A stretch of 64,000 bases of DNA from Pseudomonadota bacterium (GTDB lineage Bacteria > Pseudomonadota > Alphaproteobacteria > Micavibrionales > Micavibrionaceae), in contig JAKQEE010000314.1 in the NCBI GenBank assembly GCA_029558635.1, positions 1 through 64,000 on the forward strand, read 5' to 3'. Made by a program: the position numbers and the translations under genes. The notes under the pieces were generated by a model, which did no database searches, was not told where the DNA came from, and was given only the letters and a program-made list of their open reading frames with translations. Positions 35,025 through 44,785 of this stretch are shown here, piece by piece. Each line of letters starts with the position of its first letter. The stretch's first letter is position 1.

Positions 35025-36191
35025 TTATGCTGGAAGCCCGTCAGGGCGTTTCGACCACAGAATAGCAGAAAAGTTGATAATGTATATCGCAAAGCAAGCC
35101 GCCCACATGTAGGCTGAAATTTCCATTGATAGCGCCAGATCATCGGCCATTAAAACAGGCCCAATTACCCGCAGCAAGCCCGCGCCAATCATAATAAAAA
35201 ACGCCGTGAGCATCAGCGGATTTGCAATCAACTCCCTGCCCGTGTGGGCCAACGCCACGCGCGTCATCATGGAAATGGTCATCGTGCCAATAGCACCTGC
35301 GGTCAGTGCGTGGATTGCCGCCGATACCGGAAACCCCCAGAATGCGCTGGCCGAAAGCGATGCCAGACCTACAACCAACCATGAATACCCCACGTGCAAC
35401 ATCCACAACATCGGGTCTTTCAATGACGGAAGCAGGTAATAGTTTTTCATTCTGATCGCATGAAGAACAGATGAAATCAGTGCGATGGTTCCGGTAATTA
35501 TATGTTCCGGCCCTACTACAGCCATTGATATAATCAACACGCCGAGCGACGCTACAGCCGCAAGATCAAGGCTATATTGATCCTTTTGATATACCATCAT
35601 TCCCTTGCGGCGCAATGCGGCCACGGTAAAGGCGGGAATAACGCGCCCACCGATCAGGGAGATCATAATCATGATAATCATCAATGCCGGATAAAGCGGC
35701 CATTTTTCTGCGAAAGAATAAAATAGAACATTGCAGGTAAAGAAGGCCGCCAACAAAAACAGGAATACAAAATTCCTTTTGTTCCGGCTTTTGACTAAAG
35801 GAATGGATAAACTAACCGCCAGTACGGGAAGAAAACTGCAATCCAGTATTGCCACGAACCATAACGGCAGATCATCTGCACAATTTATCGCCACACGCCC
35901 CCCCAACCACAACAGACTCAGAACAAGCAAATGGGCTTGACGCGTCGGAGCTCCACCCGTCCAGTTGGCGACTGCGGTCAGTAAAAAACCTGCGATGATG
36001 GCCACGGTAAAGCCGAATATCATTTCGTGGGCATGCCAGAGAACAGGATCACCGAATAATGTCTGCGATATGCCACTTCCGCCGTAAACCCCTCCCCATA
36101 CTGTCATTACATAGACGGCATATATGGCCCCCATCAGGAAAAACGGCCTAAATCCACGGCCCAGAAACGGCATTTCTAGAAATTTTTTCAT
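35025..36191 (-). CDS. nnrS: NnrS family membrane protein
   Basis: A 388-residue haem- and copper-containing inner-membrane protein family linked to nitric oxide stress. About twelve hydrophobic helices are visible, with family motifs GRGFRPFFLMGA near the start, DPVLWHAHEMIFGF, WLGGRVAI and an HALTAGAIGTMTISMMTRVALAHTGR region (conserved His residues). ATG 36191 follows AAGGAAGAG and is preferred over a longer upstream frame. No nitrite or nitric oxide reductase genes are seen nearby, so its context here does not explain its use. Confidence 0.9.
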   Translation of the reverse strand: MKKFLEMPFLGRGFRPFFLMGAIYAVYVMTVWGGVYGGSGISQTLFGDPVLWHAHEMIFGFTVAIIAGFLLTAVANWTGGAPTRQAHLLVLSLLWLGGRVAINCADDLPLWFVAILDCSFLPVLAVSLSIPLVKSRNKRNFVFLFLLAAFFTCNVLFYSFAEKWPLYPALMIIMIMISLIGGRVIPAFTVAALRRKGMMVYQKDQYSLDLAAVASLGVLIISMAVVGPEHIITGTIALISSVLHAIRMKNYYLLPSLKDPMLWMLHVGYSWLVVGLASLSASAFWGFPVSAAIHALTAGAIGTMTISMMTRVALAHTGRELIANPLMLTAFFIMIGAGLLRVIGPVLMADDLALSMEISAYMWAACFAIYIINFSAILWSKRPDGLPA

Positions 36192-36284
36192 TATTTTCTC
36201 TTCCTTTACCTCCGTGTAGCACAAAAAAACTGGCTTTTCAGAAGAATTTTTGTCACACAAGAAGACAATGAAAAGGTACATTCT

Positions 36285-36527
36285 ATGTCGGAAGACCATG
36301 ACAGACTTTTAAAACTCGAGATGCTGGTTGCCCATCAGGACAAGCAGATCGAAGAGTTAAGCGATATGACCACCGCACAGTGGAAAGAGATTGATTTTCT
36401 GAAGCGGAAGATCGACAGGCTCATGTCACGCATTGACGATATGGAATCTGGCGCTGCTGACGATAAAACGGGAGACACCAAAAGCGTGTCCGAAATGGCA
36501 GCGGCTGAAAAACCGCCACATTACTGA
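36285..36527 (+). CDS. slyX: SlyX family protein
   Basis: An 80-residue acidic coiled-coil protein. The heptad helix ([18 protein letters not shown] and [15 protein letters not shown]) and the C-terminal EKPPHY are characteristic of SlyX, a widespread protein of unclear function. Only two bases separate its stop from the dus start, so both genes share a transcript. It is divergent from nnrS. Confidence 0.9.
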   Translation: MSEDHDRLLKLEMLVAHQDKQIEELSDMTTAQWKEIDFLKRKIDRLMSRIDDMESGAADDKTGDTKSVSEMAAAEKPPHY

Positions 36528-36529
36528 TT

Positions 36530-37534
36530 ATGATTTCAGTCGGCCCTGTCCCCATTCACGAACCGGTTTTTCTGGCCCCGATGTCGGGGGTCAGCGACCT
36601 GCCCTATCGGCGCATGGTTAAAAAATTTGGGGCGGGTTTGGTGTTTTCCGAGATGCTGGCGTCGCGCCCGATGGTCGAGGCCGCACGCAAATCCCCCAAG
36701 AAACGCGAACGTCTGGATTACGCAGAAGAGTTTCCGATTGCCGTGCAATTGGCCGGATGCGAACCAGATGTGATTGCCGAAGCTGCGCGTATGTGCGAAG
36801 CCCGTGGGGCACATATCATAGACCTAAATTTTGGATGTCCGGTTAAAAAGATTGTCACACAAATGGGCGGGTCTGCCCTGATGCGCGATGAATCTTTGTC
36901 TCGCCGGATTATGGAGGAAACGGTCAAGGCCGTATCCGTCCCCGTGACGGTCAAGATGCGTCTGGGGTGGGATCATGACACGCTCAATGCACCGTCGATG
37001 GCACGAATTGCCGAGGATGTCGGGATCAAAATGATTACGGTTCACGGACGCACGCGCAACCAGCTTTACAATGGTTCTGCCGATTGGGATGCGGTTCGCG
37101 CGGTGAAAGAGTCTGTTTCGCTTCCCGTGATTGTAAATGGCGACATTCTTACCCCCGAAGATGCCCGCAATGCCCTACAGAAATCCAGTGCGGACGGAGT
37201 GATGGTCGGGCGTGGCAGCTACGGCAAGCCGTGGGTTTTGCGCCAAATCATAGATTATCTCGGCACGGGGTGTTATGCCCCCGCCCCTGTCCCTTCGGAA
37301 ATCCGCGATTTGATGCTGGAGCATTATGACGCGTTGCTGGATTATTACGATTTAGAGGCCGGTATCAAAATCGCGCGCAAGCATATCGGGTGGTATGTTG
37401 CGGGAATGGATGGCGAAACTGAATTCCGTGCAGAAGTGAATCGTCAGGTTGATCCCAACCTTGTGAAATCCAAAATCCGGACGTTCTTTGATTATGATTT
37501 CGATAGTTTTTCTTCCAAGTCCTTGACCGCCTGA
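36530..37534 (+). CDS. dusB: tRNA-dihydrouridine synthase, DusB-like
   Basis: A 334-residue FMN enzyme reducing uridines in the tRNA D-loop. Family motifs: [14 protein letters not shown], the catalytic Cys in [48 protein letters not shown] and [14 protein letters not shown]. The DusB assignment rests on overall length and motif order. The 3' end overlaps the convergent tyrA gene by 43 bp, which is unusually long. Confidence 0.92.
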   Translation: MISVGPVPIHEPVFLAPMSGVSDLPYRRMVKKFGAGLVFSEMLASRPMVEAARKSPKKRERLDYAEEFPIAVQLAGCEPDVIAEAARMCEARGAHIIDLNFGCPVKKIVTQMGGSALMRDESLSRRIMEETVKAVSVPVTVKMRLGWDHDTLNAPSMARIAEDVGIKMITVHGRTRNQLYNGSADWDAVRAVKESVSLPVIVNGDILTPEDARNALQKSSADGVMVGRGSYGKPWVLRQIIDYLGTGCYAPAPVPSEIRDLMLEHYDALLDYYDLEAGIKIARKHIGWYVAGMDGETEFRAEVNRQVDPNLVKSKIRTFFDYDFDSFSSKSLTA

Positions 37535-38241
37535 AAAAACAATTCCTTAGTCTCACCTACGAACGGATTATCGCGCTGGATGGCCAAAAACAATTCGTCA
37601 CTGTCATAGCGGATCATCTCGACCATTTCCTCAAGTAGCGTATAAGTCTTGGTTTTCTGGTGGATGGCAGGGACGTCCATACGCGCGTAGACTTTGGCGA
37701 TCATGTGCGTCAAGCCCTGGACATAGGCCATTTCGCGGTCATGTTCTTCGGGCGTGGTTTCATGGACCTTGAGCCCCAAATTCTTTTCGAGAAACTCTTT
37801 GACACATTTCGTACGGGTACAACGTCCCAAATCGCATAACGTCAGATTCATACCATGAATTCCAAATTTGCCGCTTTGCGGACCGAAGAGCGGATGCATT
37901 CCCAAAATTTCGACATCCTGCGGGATCATGTCGGCCAAAATTTTTGCAGGAACCACCTTGACCGAGCAGAGGTCTATGACCAACTGGCCTTTTTTCAGCT
38001 TGTCTTTGATGGCTTCAACTGCCTCTGCCATGTGGGCAACCGGTACGGCGAGCAAAATGATATCACTCTCACATACTTCATCCAGTGTGCAGATTTCGGC
38101 GTTATAGGTTTTACCGATTTCCGTGAGGTCGCGGTGGGCATCATACAAACGCACGTCAAAGTAAGGGATAAGGTGTTTTAGCATGAATTCGCCAAACGCC
38201 CCAACGCCAACAACTCCAACTATCCGCTTGTTTTGTTTCAT
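37492..38241 (-). CDS. tyrA: Prephenate/arogenate dehydrogenase
   Basis: A 249-residue NAD(P)-dependent dehydrogenase of tyrosine synthesis. The Rossmann motif is [31 protein letters not shown] (substrate-binding His) and [14 protein letters not shown] are typical of TyrA. It lacks a chorismate mutase domain and an ACT domain and is shorter than the common 280-370 residues, as in the compact arogenate/prephenate dehydrogenases. Substrate preference cannot be told from sequence. It overlaps dusB at its 3' end. Confidence 0.88.
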   Translation of the reverse strand: MKQNKRIVGVVGVGAFGEFMLKHLIPYFDVRLYDAHRDLTEIGKTYNAEICTLDEVCESDIILLAVPVAHMAEAVEAIKDKLKKGQLVIDLCSVKVVPAKILADMIPQDVEILGMHPLFGPQSGKFGIHGMNLTLCDLGRCTRTKCVKEFLEKNLGLKVHETTPEEHDREMAYVQGLTHMIAKVYARMDVPAIHQKTKTYTLLEEMVEMIRYDSDELFLAIQRDNPFVGETKELFFQAVKDLEEKLSKS

Positions 38242-38368
38242 TTTTTGCCCCTTGGCTTTTATCCGGATTTATTCACATGCAGGGCAGTTTATACGGCTTT
38301 CTCCCTTCTATCCAGAGGCGAAATCGGCTAAAAATAGAGAGTTTAACCGTACCGGAGAAAAGATATCC

Positions 38369-39799
38369 ATGAAACCCGCAACTCAGGCACAAGATTTAGA
38401 GCCCAGTATAGAAATTCGCGTTGAGACCGACTCGTTCGGCGAAATTGAAGTTCCCGCTAACCATTATTGGGGCGCGCAAACGCAACGCTCGCTCGGCAAT
38501 TTCAAAATTGGTGGGGAACGTATGCCCGCGCCTCTGGTCCGCGCTTTAGGAATTATCAAACGCGCTGCTGCACAAACCAATGTGGCGCTCGGTGTTATGG
38601 ACCCCAAAATCGGTCAGGCGATTGTCACAGCCGCCGAAGAAGTGATCGACGGGTCGATGATTGGTGAATTTCCGCTGGTTGTTTGGCAAACGGGATCGGG
38701 CACGCAGACCAACATGAATGCGAACGAAGTCATTTCAAACCGCGCAATCGAGATGATGGGCGGCGAGATGGGGTCCAAAAAACCCGTTCACCCGAATGAC
38801 CATGTGAATATGGGTCAATCGTCGAATGATACCTTCCCGACCGCCATGCACATTGCTGCGGGTGAACAAGTTTATCACGATCTAATTCCCGCGCTTGAGT
38901 ATCTGCACGCCGCGCTCGATGCAAAAGCCAAGGCGTTTGCTCATATCGTCAAAATCGGTCGCACGCATTTGATGGATGCTACGCCGCTCACTCTGGGTCA
39001 GGAGTTTTCCGGTTACGCGAAGCAGATGGAATTTTCCATCCAGCGCGTCAAGACCACCTTCCCGCGCCTGATGCAATTGGCACAGGGCGGCACGGCAGTC
39101 GGTACAGGCATTAACTCGAAGGCCGGATTTGCTGAACGTTTCGCCGAGGAAGTGGCCAACATTACCGGACTTCCCTTTGTCACGGCCGAAAACAAGTTCG
39201 AGGCACTGGCCGCGCATGATGCAATGGTCGAGCTTTCAGGAGTTCTTAACACGATTGCCGCGTCGCTGATGAAGATTGCCAACGATATCCGTTTGCTCGG
39301 CTCCGGTCCGCGTTGTGGGATCGGCGAATTGATCTTGCCCGAGAACGAACCTGGTTCTTCCATCATGCCGGGCAAGGTCAACCCGACCCAGTGCGAAGCC
39401 ATGACGATGCTTTGCACCCAAGTGATGGGAAATCATACGACGGTGACTATTGCCGGGTCGAACGGGCATTTTGAGCTGAACGTTTTCAAGCCCGTCATTA
39501 TATACAACGTCTTGCAATCCATCCGCCTGTTGGCCGACGGGTGTCACAGCTTTACCGACAATTGCGTCGCGGGGATCGAGGCAGATGAGCGCCGTATTTC
39601 GAAGCTGATGTATGAAAGCCTGATGCTTGTGACCGCGCTCAACCCGCATATCGGGTATGACAATGCAGCCAAGATCGCCAAGAAAGCCCATAAAGAGGGC
39701 ACGTCGCTGAAGGAAGCCGGTGTTGCGCTGGGCCTGTTGACCGAAGAACAGTTCACGCAGTGGATTGTGCCCGAAGATATGGTCAAACCGCGCGATTAA
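38369..39799 (+). CDS. fumC: Class II fumarate hydratase
   Basis: A 476-residue oxygen-stable fumarase interconverting fumarate and malate in the TCA cycle. Hallmarks are [63 protein letters not shown] and the signature [16 protein letters not shown] 38369 follows GGAG by 12 bases; the longer frame begins inside the divergent tyrA gene and is rejected. A terminator lies 34 bases after the stop. Confidence 0.97.
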   Translation: MKPATQAQDLEPSIEIRVETDSFGEIEVPANHYWGAQTQRSLGNFKIGGERMPAPLVRALGIIKRAAAQTNVALGVMDPKIGQAIVTAAEEVIDGSMIGEFPLVVWQTGSGTQTNMNANEVISNRAIEMMGGEMGSKKPVHPNDHVNMGQSSNDTFPTAMHIAAGEQVYHDLIPALEYLHAALDAKAKAFAHIVKIGRTHLMDATPLTLGQEFSGYAKQMEFSIQRVKTTFPRLMQLAQGGTAVGTGINSKAGFAERFAEEVANITGLPFVTAENKFEALAAHDAMVELSGVLNTIAASLMKIANDIRLLGSGPRCGIGELILPENEPGSSIMPGKVNPTQCEAMTMLCTQVMGNHTTVTIAGSNGHFELNVFKPVIIYNVLQSIRLLADGCHSFTDNCVAGIEADERRISKLMYESLMLVTALNPHIGYDNAAKIAKKAHKEGTSLKEAGVALGLLTEEQFTQWIVPEDMVKPRD

Positions 39800-39832
39800 T
39801 TTGCATAAGCTAGATTGATATGCTAGTCATTT

Positions 39833-39862
39833 AAACCAGCCCTTACGGGCTGGTTTTATTTA
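39833..39862 (+). terminator. Rho-independent terminator of fumC
   Basis: Stem AAACCAGCCC (39833-39842) pairs perfectly with GGGCTGGTTT (39847-39856) around a four-base loop TTAC, followed by TTATTT. Confidence 0.92.
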
Positions 39863-39878
39863 GAGCGAAGCCAAGGCA

Positions 39879-40574
39879 ATGACTTGTAGGAATAAATTAT
39901 ACGAAAGAGCCATTGATGTCGTCTTGCATGGCGATGTCAAACCGGATGGCATTCCCATTTTGTTTACCAGCTGTTGCCTTCCCATTGCCGACAAATTCGT
40001 TGCCGACTACCCGCAATACGCCCCCATTCATTCCTCTGCCGCCGGAAAGAAACTTGAGGAGCTTGATTTATTCTCTCATATGCCGTTCCAGATTGCCTAT
40101 CTGCACTGGTTTTTTCTTTCAGCCCGATACGCTGTTGAAAATGACTTTCACGAAGATGTCTTGTTTTTCGGCGATCTCGACAACCCGAGGAGTTTGGCCT
40201 TTGGAATTGAAATTCCCCTGCTCTATCATGCCAAGCCTAATGTCCACTCTATCACGAATCCTTTGATTGACCGTACCCTTTATAAGGATCAGTGGTTGCA
40301 ACACGGATTGATGCGCCCCTATGTTCTGGCACTTTCAAATTACTGGTTGTTAGGGGAAGCCCAAAAACCTTTATCAGCAGAAAAGAGTCTTCTTATGCAG
40401 AGTTTCGGGTTGTCTGCAGACGGGCGCCCCACATCCATTGCTCCTGTAGACGCAAGAATTGAAACCGGATTGAAGCTGATGATTTCATCATATCTTGGAA
40501 GTAAAGGAAACTTTCCTACAGACCCCATACGGGGACATCATCCCTTGAGCCTTTCTTTGGGAGGCGGCACATGA
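39879..40574 (+). CDS. Uncharacterised 231-residue protein
   Basis: I do not recognise the family. The protein is soluble, with no signal peptide or membrane helix; it has a near-N-terminal paired Cys (FTSCCLPIAD), an aromatic-rich middle (YLHWFFLSARYAV) and an acidic DVLFFGDLDNPR turn. Codon use matches its neighbours, and its stop overlaps the start of the ribbon-helix-helix gene by 4 bp, so it is very probably translated. The pair may form a small operon behind the fumC terminator. Confidence 0.7.
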   Translation: MTCRNKLYERAIDVVLHGDVKPDGIPILFTSCCLPIADKFVADYPQYAPIHSSAAGKKLEELDLFSHMPFQIAYLHWFFLSARYAVENDFHEDVLFFGDLDNPRSLAFGIEIPLLYHAKPNVHSITNPLIDRTLYKDQWLQHGLMRPYVLALSNYWLLGEAQKPLSAEKSLLMQSFGLSADGRPTSIAPVDARIETGLKLMISSYLGSKGNFPTDPIRGHHPLSLSLGGGT

Positions 40575-40807
40575 GTTTTCCTGACCTCTCCGCACCCGTT
40601 ATCAAACGCTCGGTCAATCTGGCGGGACATTCGACGTCTGTGTCGTTGGAACAGCCATTCTGGGATGCATTGGCGAAGATTGCGGAGCGAGACGGAAAGT
40701 CCCTCTCGGCCCTGATCCTAGAAATCGACGAGGCGCGCAGCACCAATCTGTCCAGCGCGCTCCGGCTTTACGTTCTTTATCGGCTCAATCTGTTATTGCC
40801 CGAGTAG
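40571..40807 (+). CDS. RHH_4-type ribbon-helix-helix protein
   Basis: A 78-residue protein matching the alphaproteobacterial ribbon-helix-helix family PF13467: a beta strand KRSVNLAGHSTSVSLEQPFW, helix ALAKIAERDGKSLSALI, then LSSALRLYVLYRLNLL. RHH proteins bind DNA as dimers; targets are unknown here. It could regulate the upstream gene or itself. It overlaps the end of the AsmA-like gene by 15 bp on the other strand. Confidence 0.85.
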   Translation: MSFPDLSAPVIKRSVNLAGHSTSVSLEQPFWDALAKIAERDGKSLSALILEIDEARSTNLSSALRLYVLYRLNLLLPE

Positions 40808-43800
40808 ACCGCCCAAGGCTTTCAGCGCGTCTTTTTTCAACTGATCTTCGGGTTTAACCTGCTCTTGAGGTTGTTGCTGGGTCGGCTCGACCGGAGCCAC
40901 CTGACCATCGGCCGGTGCGGGAGCCGGGGCAGTTGCCGGTTCTTCGGCAGCGGGTGCGCCCAGCAATTTACCCAACTGTTTTTCGATCAATTTCGTAGCT
41001 TTCTTTTCGAGCTTGCCGCGCAAATAGTTTTCAATCACGTCGCCGCCTGCCTTGGCAGGATTATCCAGCGGACCTTTCACCGTAAACTCAAACGGCGGAA
41101 TGTCCGTGTTCTTGACGGTCATAGTATTTTTTAAATCGACCGTCCACTGGGGCAGATTCACATTGCCCGTGCTTTGAAGCGTCGCTTTCGGGCCGTCGAA
41201 GTCGATCTTGCTGAAATTCACGACACCGTTCTGAATGGCAAACGCACTTTCAAATGTCGTGAATTCGGTTTGCCCCTGACCGAACGATCCAAACAGAGTG
41301 CCTGCACGGTCCAGCGGTTTATAGCTGCCTTTGGCAGCCATGGCGAGTTGGGCGGCATCAATCCCTTTGACGACGAGGTTTTGTCCGCTAAGTGTTCCGT
41401 TGCCACCCAAAGTCTGGACCAGCGCCGCGGGCGACAATCCGGTTGCATTGACGGAGACATCAACATTCGTGATCGTTCCCAGAACTGTGTCATTCGGCGC
41501 CCCCATGACCGCACTTTGCAGTTTTTGCGCGTCGACGTTCGTTGCCGTCATTTTGCCCTTGATCGTCAGAGGATCGCGGTCGCCTGCTCCGCTTTTGATT
41601 TCGCCATTCAGGGAAGCTTGACCGCCAAAGAGTCCGGCGCTCATATCACCAATTGTCAGTGTCCCGTCTTTGAGAACAAATTCCAGATTGGCATCTGTAA
41701 ATTGCCACAGATTTTGTGAAATGCTGTCAGCCGAGATTTTCAAATCGGCGTCGAACGATCTCATCCACGCAACATCAATAGCTTCACGCGACCAGCGCGC
41801 CTTGTCGGATGGCTGGGCTACTGCCCCTGTAGACTGAGCTTTCTTCGACGCAGCTGTCGGCAGCACCAGATTGCCAAGTTTCAAATCCCCCGTTACCGAA
41901 GGTTTCGGTGACGTCGCAACATCCATTGCACCGGACAAGGAGGTTTTTCCAAACATCCCCTTGATCTCGGTAACATGATACTGGTCATCACCCCATGCCA
42001 CTTGACCAGACAAATCCAGCGGTCCGGCGAAACCGGGGGTCGAAACAAAATCCGGTTGAACGATGCGCATTGCATCGGCAAAGCTCGGGTGTTGCAGACC
42101 GAATTTCAACTGGTTGATAACAGGGGTATCGAGCGGGTTTGCGACCGTTCCGGCGCCACTTGCTTTCATTCCCCATATTTGAACGCCCATATCGAAGCCG
42201 AGCGCCTTCAGACTTCCCGTCAATTTTCCATTTACGGAGACAGGTCCAATTTTACGTGGAAGTTCCGGCAACGTGGCGTTATAGCTTCCGGCCAACAATT
42301 CGGCATTCGGTACGTTTGCAGAAATTGTCAAGTCCAGACCCGATACGTTTTTGGTATCGGCAACAGATCCGGAAGCCTTGATTGTTGTTTTTTCCGGCAG
42401 GGTTGCCGCCAATTTTGTAATTTGCAGAGCGTTTCCGATTGACGAGATGTCGGCATGAATGCCCGAATACCCCCTGCCTCCGACAGTGACATTATCTATA
42501 TCGGCGCGGATACGCCCGTCAAACGGCATATCCATTCCAGCCGGAGATTTGTCGCTTTGTCCACCTGCACTCAAAGCCGGAGCGGATTCAGACGAACCGG
42601 ACCCCAGTTTTTTCTGCAACTGGTCGAGGTCGAGTTTTTTGACGTTGACCAACAAATCAACGGTCGGCTTGTCCCCCTGAGTTACCGTTCCGCTCAGGGC
42701 CAGATCGTTGTCATTCAGTTTGATGCGACTTTGGTCGATTATCAGTTTTTTTCCGTTCATCGAACCTGTCGCAGATATCTGGAGATCATCCATGAATTTG
42801 ACCAACGCCGACGATCCGGATTCCGATTTCCTGGTGGACTTCAGATTAAATGAAATTTTGGGAATGTCATTTTCGGTCTGGATGGCAAACTTCCCACCGT
42901 AGGCCAATGCTCCCAAACCGACTTCCATATTTTCCAGCGTGATTTTTTCAGGCGTGTATTGGAGTTTGGTCGACAAGCTGGTTTTTCCGCTCAACTCACT
43001 CGGCAGAGACAGGTTTTCATTCCCCGAGATGGATTTCAGGGCGGCCGGCAAATCGGTGATTTCCAGTGTTACATCGCCTTCGGCGGAGAGTTTGTCCTTG
43101 GCAGAAATGACGCCGGAATACTCTCCCCTGACATTGCTATCGGGCAGTGCCAGCTTGACCTGAAGCGGATAAAGCCCGCGTTCGATATCCAGATCTGCCG
43201 TCGTGATTTTACTTTCAATTCTGTTACCGTTCCAGATCAGTCCACTATTCATTTCAAACGGACCGGTCAGGCTGTCGGCCTTCATTCGCATATCGACATC
43301 CTCGATGTTCTGGCGCGCTCCTTTCGACTGGTCGTCCCACACAAGATTGCCATTCGTAATTTCAATCACGTTAAAGGACATCTCCATCGGCTGCCCCTCT
43401 GCAGCTATTTCTTCCGGCGAGGAGACCTGATTCTTTTTGCTTTTGCTCAAGATTTGTTCGGTCATCCAGGTCTGCTGTCCGTTTTTCGACGTGACCAACA
43501 AAATTTGCGGTTCGTCGATAGAGACATCCCTGATTTCAACTTTTTTGGACAAAAGAGGCAGCAATGCCACTTCGACATCGGCCGATTTGACCGAGAGAAT
43601 TTTCTGATCGTTCGCCGTCACCGTCAGTCCGTTGACACTGGCGTGCGGGAGCGGCAAGAATGAAAGGGCGATATCTCCCTGCCAGTCCACCTGATATCCG
43701 GTTTCCTCGGCCACTTTCTCGACAATCAGTTTTTTGTATTTCTGCTGGTCGATCATCTGGGTGGCCACAACTCCCCCCGCTCCGGCCAGCAAAGCCAAAA

Positions 43801-43942
43801 CGAGGAGGCTCCCCCCCGCATATTTCACCCATTTCGGCATTTTTTTCGGAGGGTCGTCAAACCCCTGAACGTTTTGCGGAGAATTGTCTTGTACATTCAT
43901 GTTTTGCGATGGGGTCTGTTTGGAAGCGTGTAAGGCAGACAT
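40793..43942 (-). CDS. AsmA-family inner-membrane-anchored protein
   Basis: A 1049-residue AsmA-like protein. One N-terminal membrane helix (about 40-60, VKYAGGSLLVLALLAGAGGVVA) anchors a large periplasmic part that starts with the AsmA motif TGYQVDWQGDIALSFLPLPHASV. The C-terminal region (GNGTLSGQNLVVKGIDAAQLA, NVNLPQWTVDLKNTMTV) is the AsmA_2 domain, followed by a Pro/Gln/Ala tail. AsmA-like proteins are thought to form bridge-like lipid carriers between the membranes. ATG 43942 is preferred because AAGGA lies five bases upstream of it. Confidence 0.9.
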   Translation of the reverse strand: MSALHASKQTPSQNMNVQDNSPQNVQGFDDPPKKMPKWVKYAGGSLLVLALLAGAGGVVATQMIDQQKYKKLIVEKVAEETGYQVDWQGDIALSFLPLPHASVNGLTVTANDQKILSVKSADVEVALLPLLSKKVEIRDVSIDEPQILLVTSKNGQQTWMTEQILSKSKKNQVSSPEEIAAEGQPMEMSFNVIEITNGNLVWDDQSKGARQNIEDVDMRMKADSLTGPFEMNSGLIWNGNRIESKITTADLDIERGLYPLQVKLALPDSNVRGEYSGVISAKDKLSAEGDVTLEITDLPAALKSISGNENLSLPSELSGKTSLSTKLQYTPEKITLENMEVGLGALAYGGKFAIQTENDIPKISFNLKSTRKSESGSSALVKFMDDLQISATGSMNGKKLIIDQSRIKLNDNDLALSGTVTQGDKPTVDLLVNVKKLDLDQLQKKLGSGSSESAPALSAGGQSDKSPAGMDMPFDGRIRADIDNVTVGGRGYSGIHADISSIGNALQITKLAATLPEKTTIKASGSVADTKNVSGLDLTISANVPNAELLAGSYNATLPELPRKIGPVSVNGKLTGSLKALGFDMGVQIWGMKASGAGTVANPLDTPVINQLKFGLQHPSFADAMRIVQPDFVSTPGFAGPLDLSGQVAWGDDQYHVTEIKGMFGKTSLSGAMDVATSPKPSVTGDLKLGNLVLPTAASKKAQSTGAVAQPSDKARWSREAIDVAWMRSFDADLKISADSISQNLWQFTDANLEFVLKDGTLTIGDMSAGLFGGQASLNGEIKSGAGDRDPLTIKGKMTATNVDAQKLQSAVMGAPNDTVLGTITNVDVSVNATGLSPAALVQTLGGNGTLSGQNLVVKGIDAAQLAMAAKGSYKPLDRAGTLFGSFGQGQTEFTTFESAFAIQNGVVNFSKIDFDGPKATLQSTGNVNLPQWTVDLKNTMTVKNTDIPPFEFTVKGPLDNPAKAGGDVIENYLRGKLEKKATKLIEKQLGKLLGAPAAEEPATAPAPAPADGQVAPVEPTQQQPQEQVKPEDQLKKDALKALGGLLGQ

Positions 43943-43964
43943 AATCATCCTTCAGGTCGTTGAA

Positions 43965-44002
43965 AATAAAGAAAAAGGGGCCATATCTTTATAAGATATG
44001 GC
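43965..44002 (-). terminator. Terminator of the phaA-phaB transcript
   Basis: Perfect 10-bp inverted repeat GCCATATCTT-TAT-AAGATATGGC (43980-44002). Read on the minus strand it is followed by CCCTTTTTCTTT, so it should end phaAB transcription before the AsmA-like gene. Its position upstream of that gene also allows a regulatory role. Confidence 0.75.
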
Positions 44003-44040
44003 TCGCCTCCGTGGAAAGTCAAAAATGTAAAAAAATGCAG

Positions 44041-44766
44041 TTATGCCGCCATATATTGGCCGCCGTTGGCTGACATCGTCGCTCCGGTGACGAAGGCCGC
44101 ACGGTCGGACGCGAGGAAAGTCACCATATCGGCGATTTCTTCGGGTTTGCCCATGCGGGCGGCGGGAATTTGACGGATGATCGAATCAAGAACTTCCTGC
44201 GGCATGGCGGATGTCATGTCGGTGGCGATATAGCCCGGGCAGATGGCATTGACTGTAATGCCTTTTGCCGCGCTCTCCAATGCCAATGCGCGGGTGAAAC
44301 CCAGCATTCCGGCTTTGGCGGCGGAGTAGTTGCATTGACCCAGTTGGCCTTTTTGCCCGTTGATCGAGCTGATATTCACAATCCGGCCAAATCCGCGTTC
44401 GCGCATGCCCGCAATCACCGCGCGGGACATGTTGAAACAGGATGTCAAATTGGTTTCGATCACGGCGTGCCAGTTGTCTTCCGGCATTTTGTGGAGCATG
44501 CCGTCTTTGGTGATGCCCGCGTTATTCACGAGAATATCGACAGGACCCATTTCGGATTCGATCTGTGCGACCACTTTCTGGCACGCGGCAAAATCGGCGA
44601 CGTCAGCCTTGTAGACTTTCGCACCTGTCTCGGCGGCGCATTTTTGCGCGGCTTCGTCATTGCCATGATAAAGAGCCGCGACCTTGTGCCCCTCGGCGAT
44701 CAAAGCCTTGGTAATCGCCAATCCGATGCCACGCGTTCCACCTGTTACGATTGCTATTCTGGTCAT
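44041..44766 (-). CDS. phaB: Acetoacetyl-CoA reductase
   Basis: A 241-residue short-chain dehydrogenase that reduces acetoacetyl-CoA to (R)-3-hydroxybutyryl-CoA with NADPH for PHA synthesis. It has TGGTRGIGLAI (cofactor loop), NNAGITKDGMLHKM, the catalytic Ser in NISSINGQKGQLGQCNYSAAKAG with Tyr and Lys, and CPGYIATDM. The ITKDG and NGQKGQ segments are typical of PhaB rather than FabG. It lies 19 bp after phaA. Confidence 0.95.
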   Translation of the reverse strand: MTRIAIVTGGTRGIGLAITKALIAEGHKVAALYHGNDEAAQKCAAETGAKVYKADVADFAACQKVVAQIESEMGPVDILVNNAGITKDGMLHKMPEDNWHAVIETNLTSCFNMSRAVIAGMRERGFGRIVNISSINGQKGQLGQCNYSAAKAGMLGFTRALALESAAKGITVNAICPGYIATDMTSAMPQEVLDSIIRQIPAARMGKPEEIADMVTFLASDRAAFVTGATMSANGGQYMAA

Positions 44767-44785
44767 TCTTTACACTCTCCTCTAA

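Noticed and set aside
37492..37534. dusB frame or tyrA end being wrong
   Set aside because: Both proteins keep family-like C-terminal sequences up to their stops, so the 43-bp overlap appears real.
42959..43663. 234-residue plus-strand frame opposite the AsmA-like gene
   Set aside because: Shadow of a conserved coding region; no start signal.
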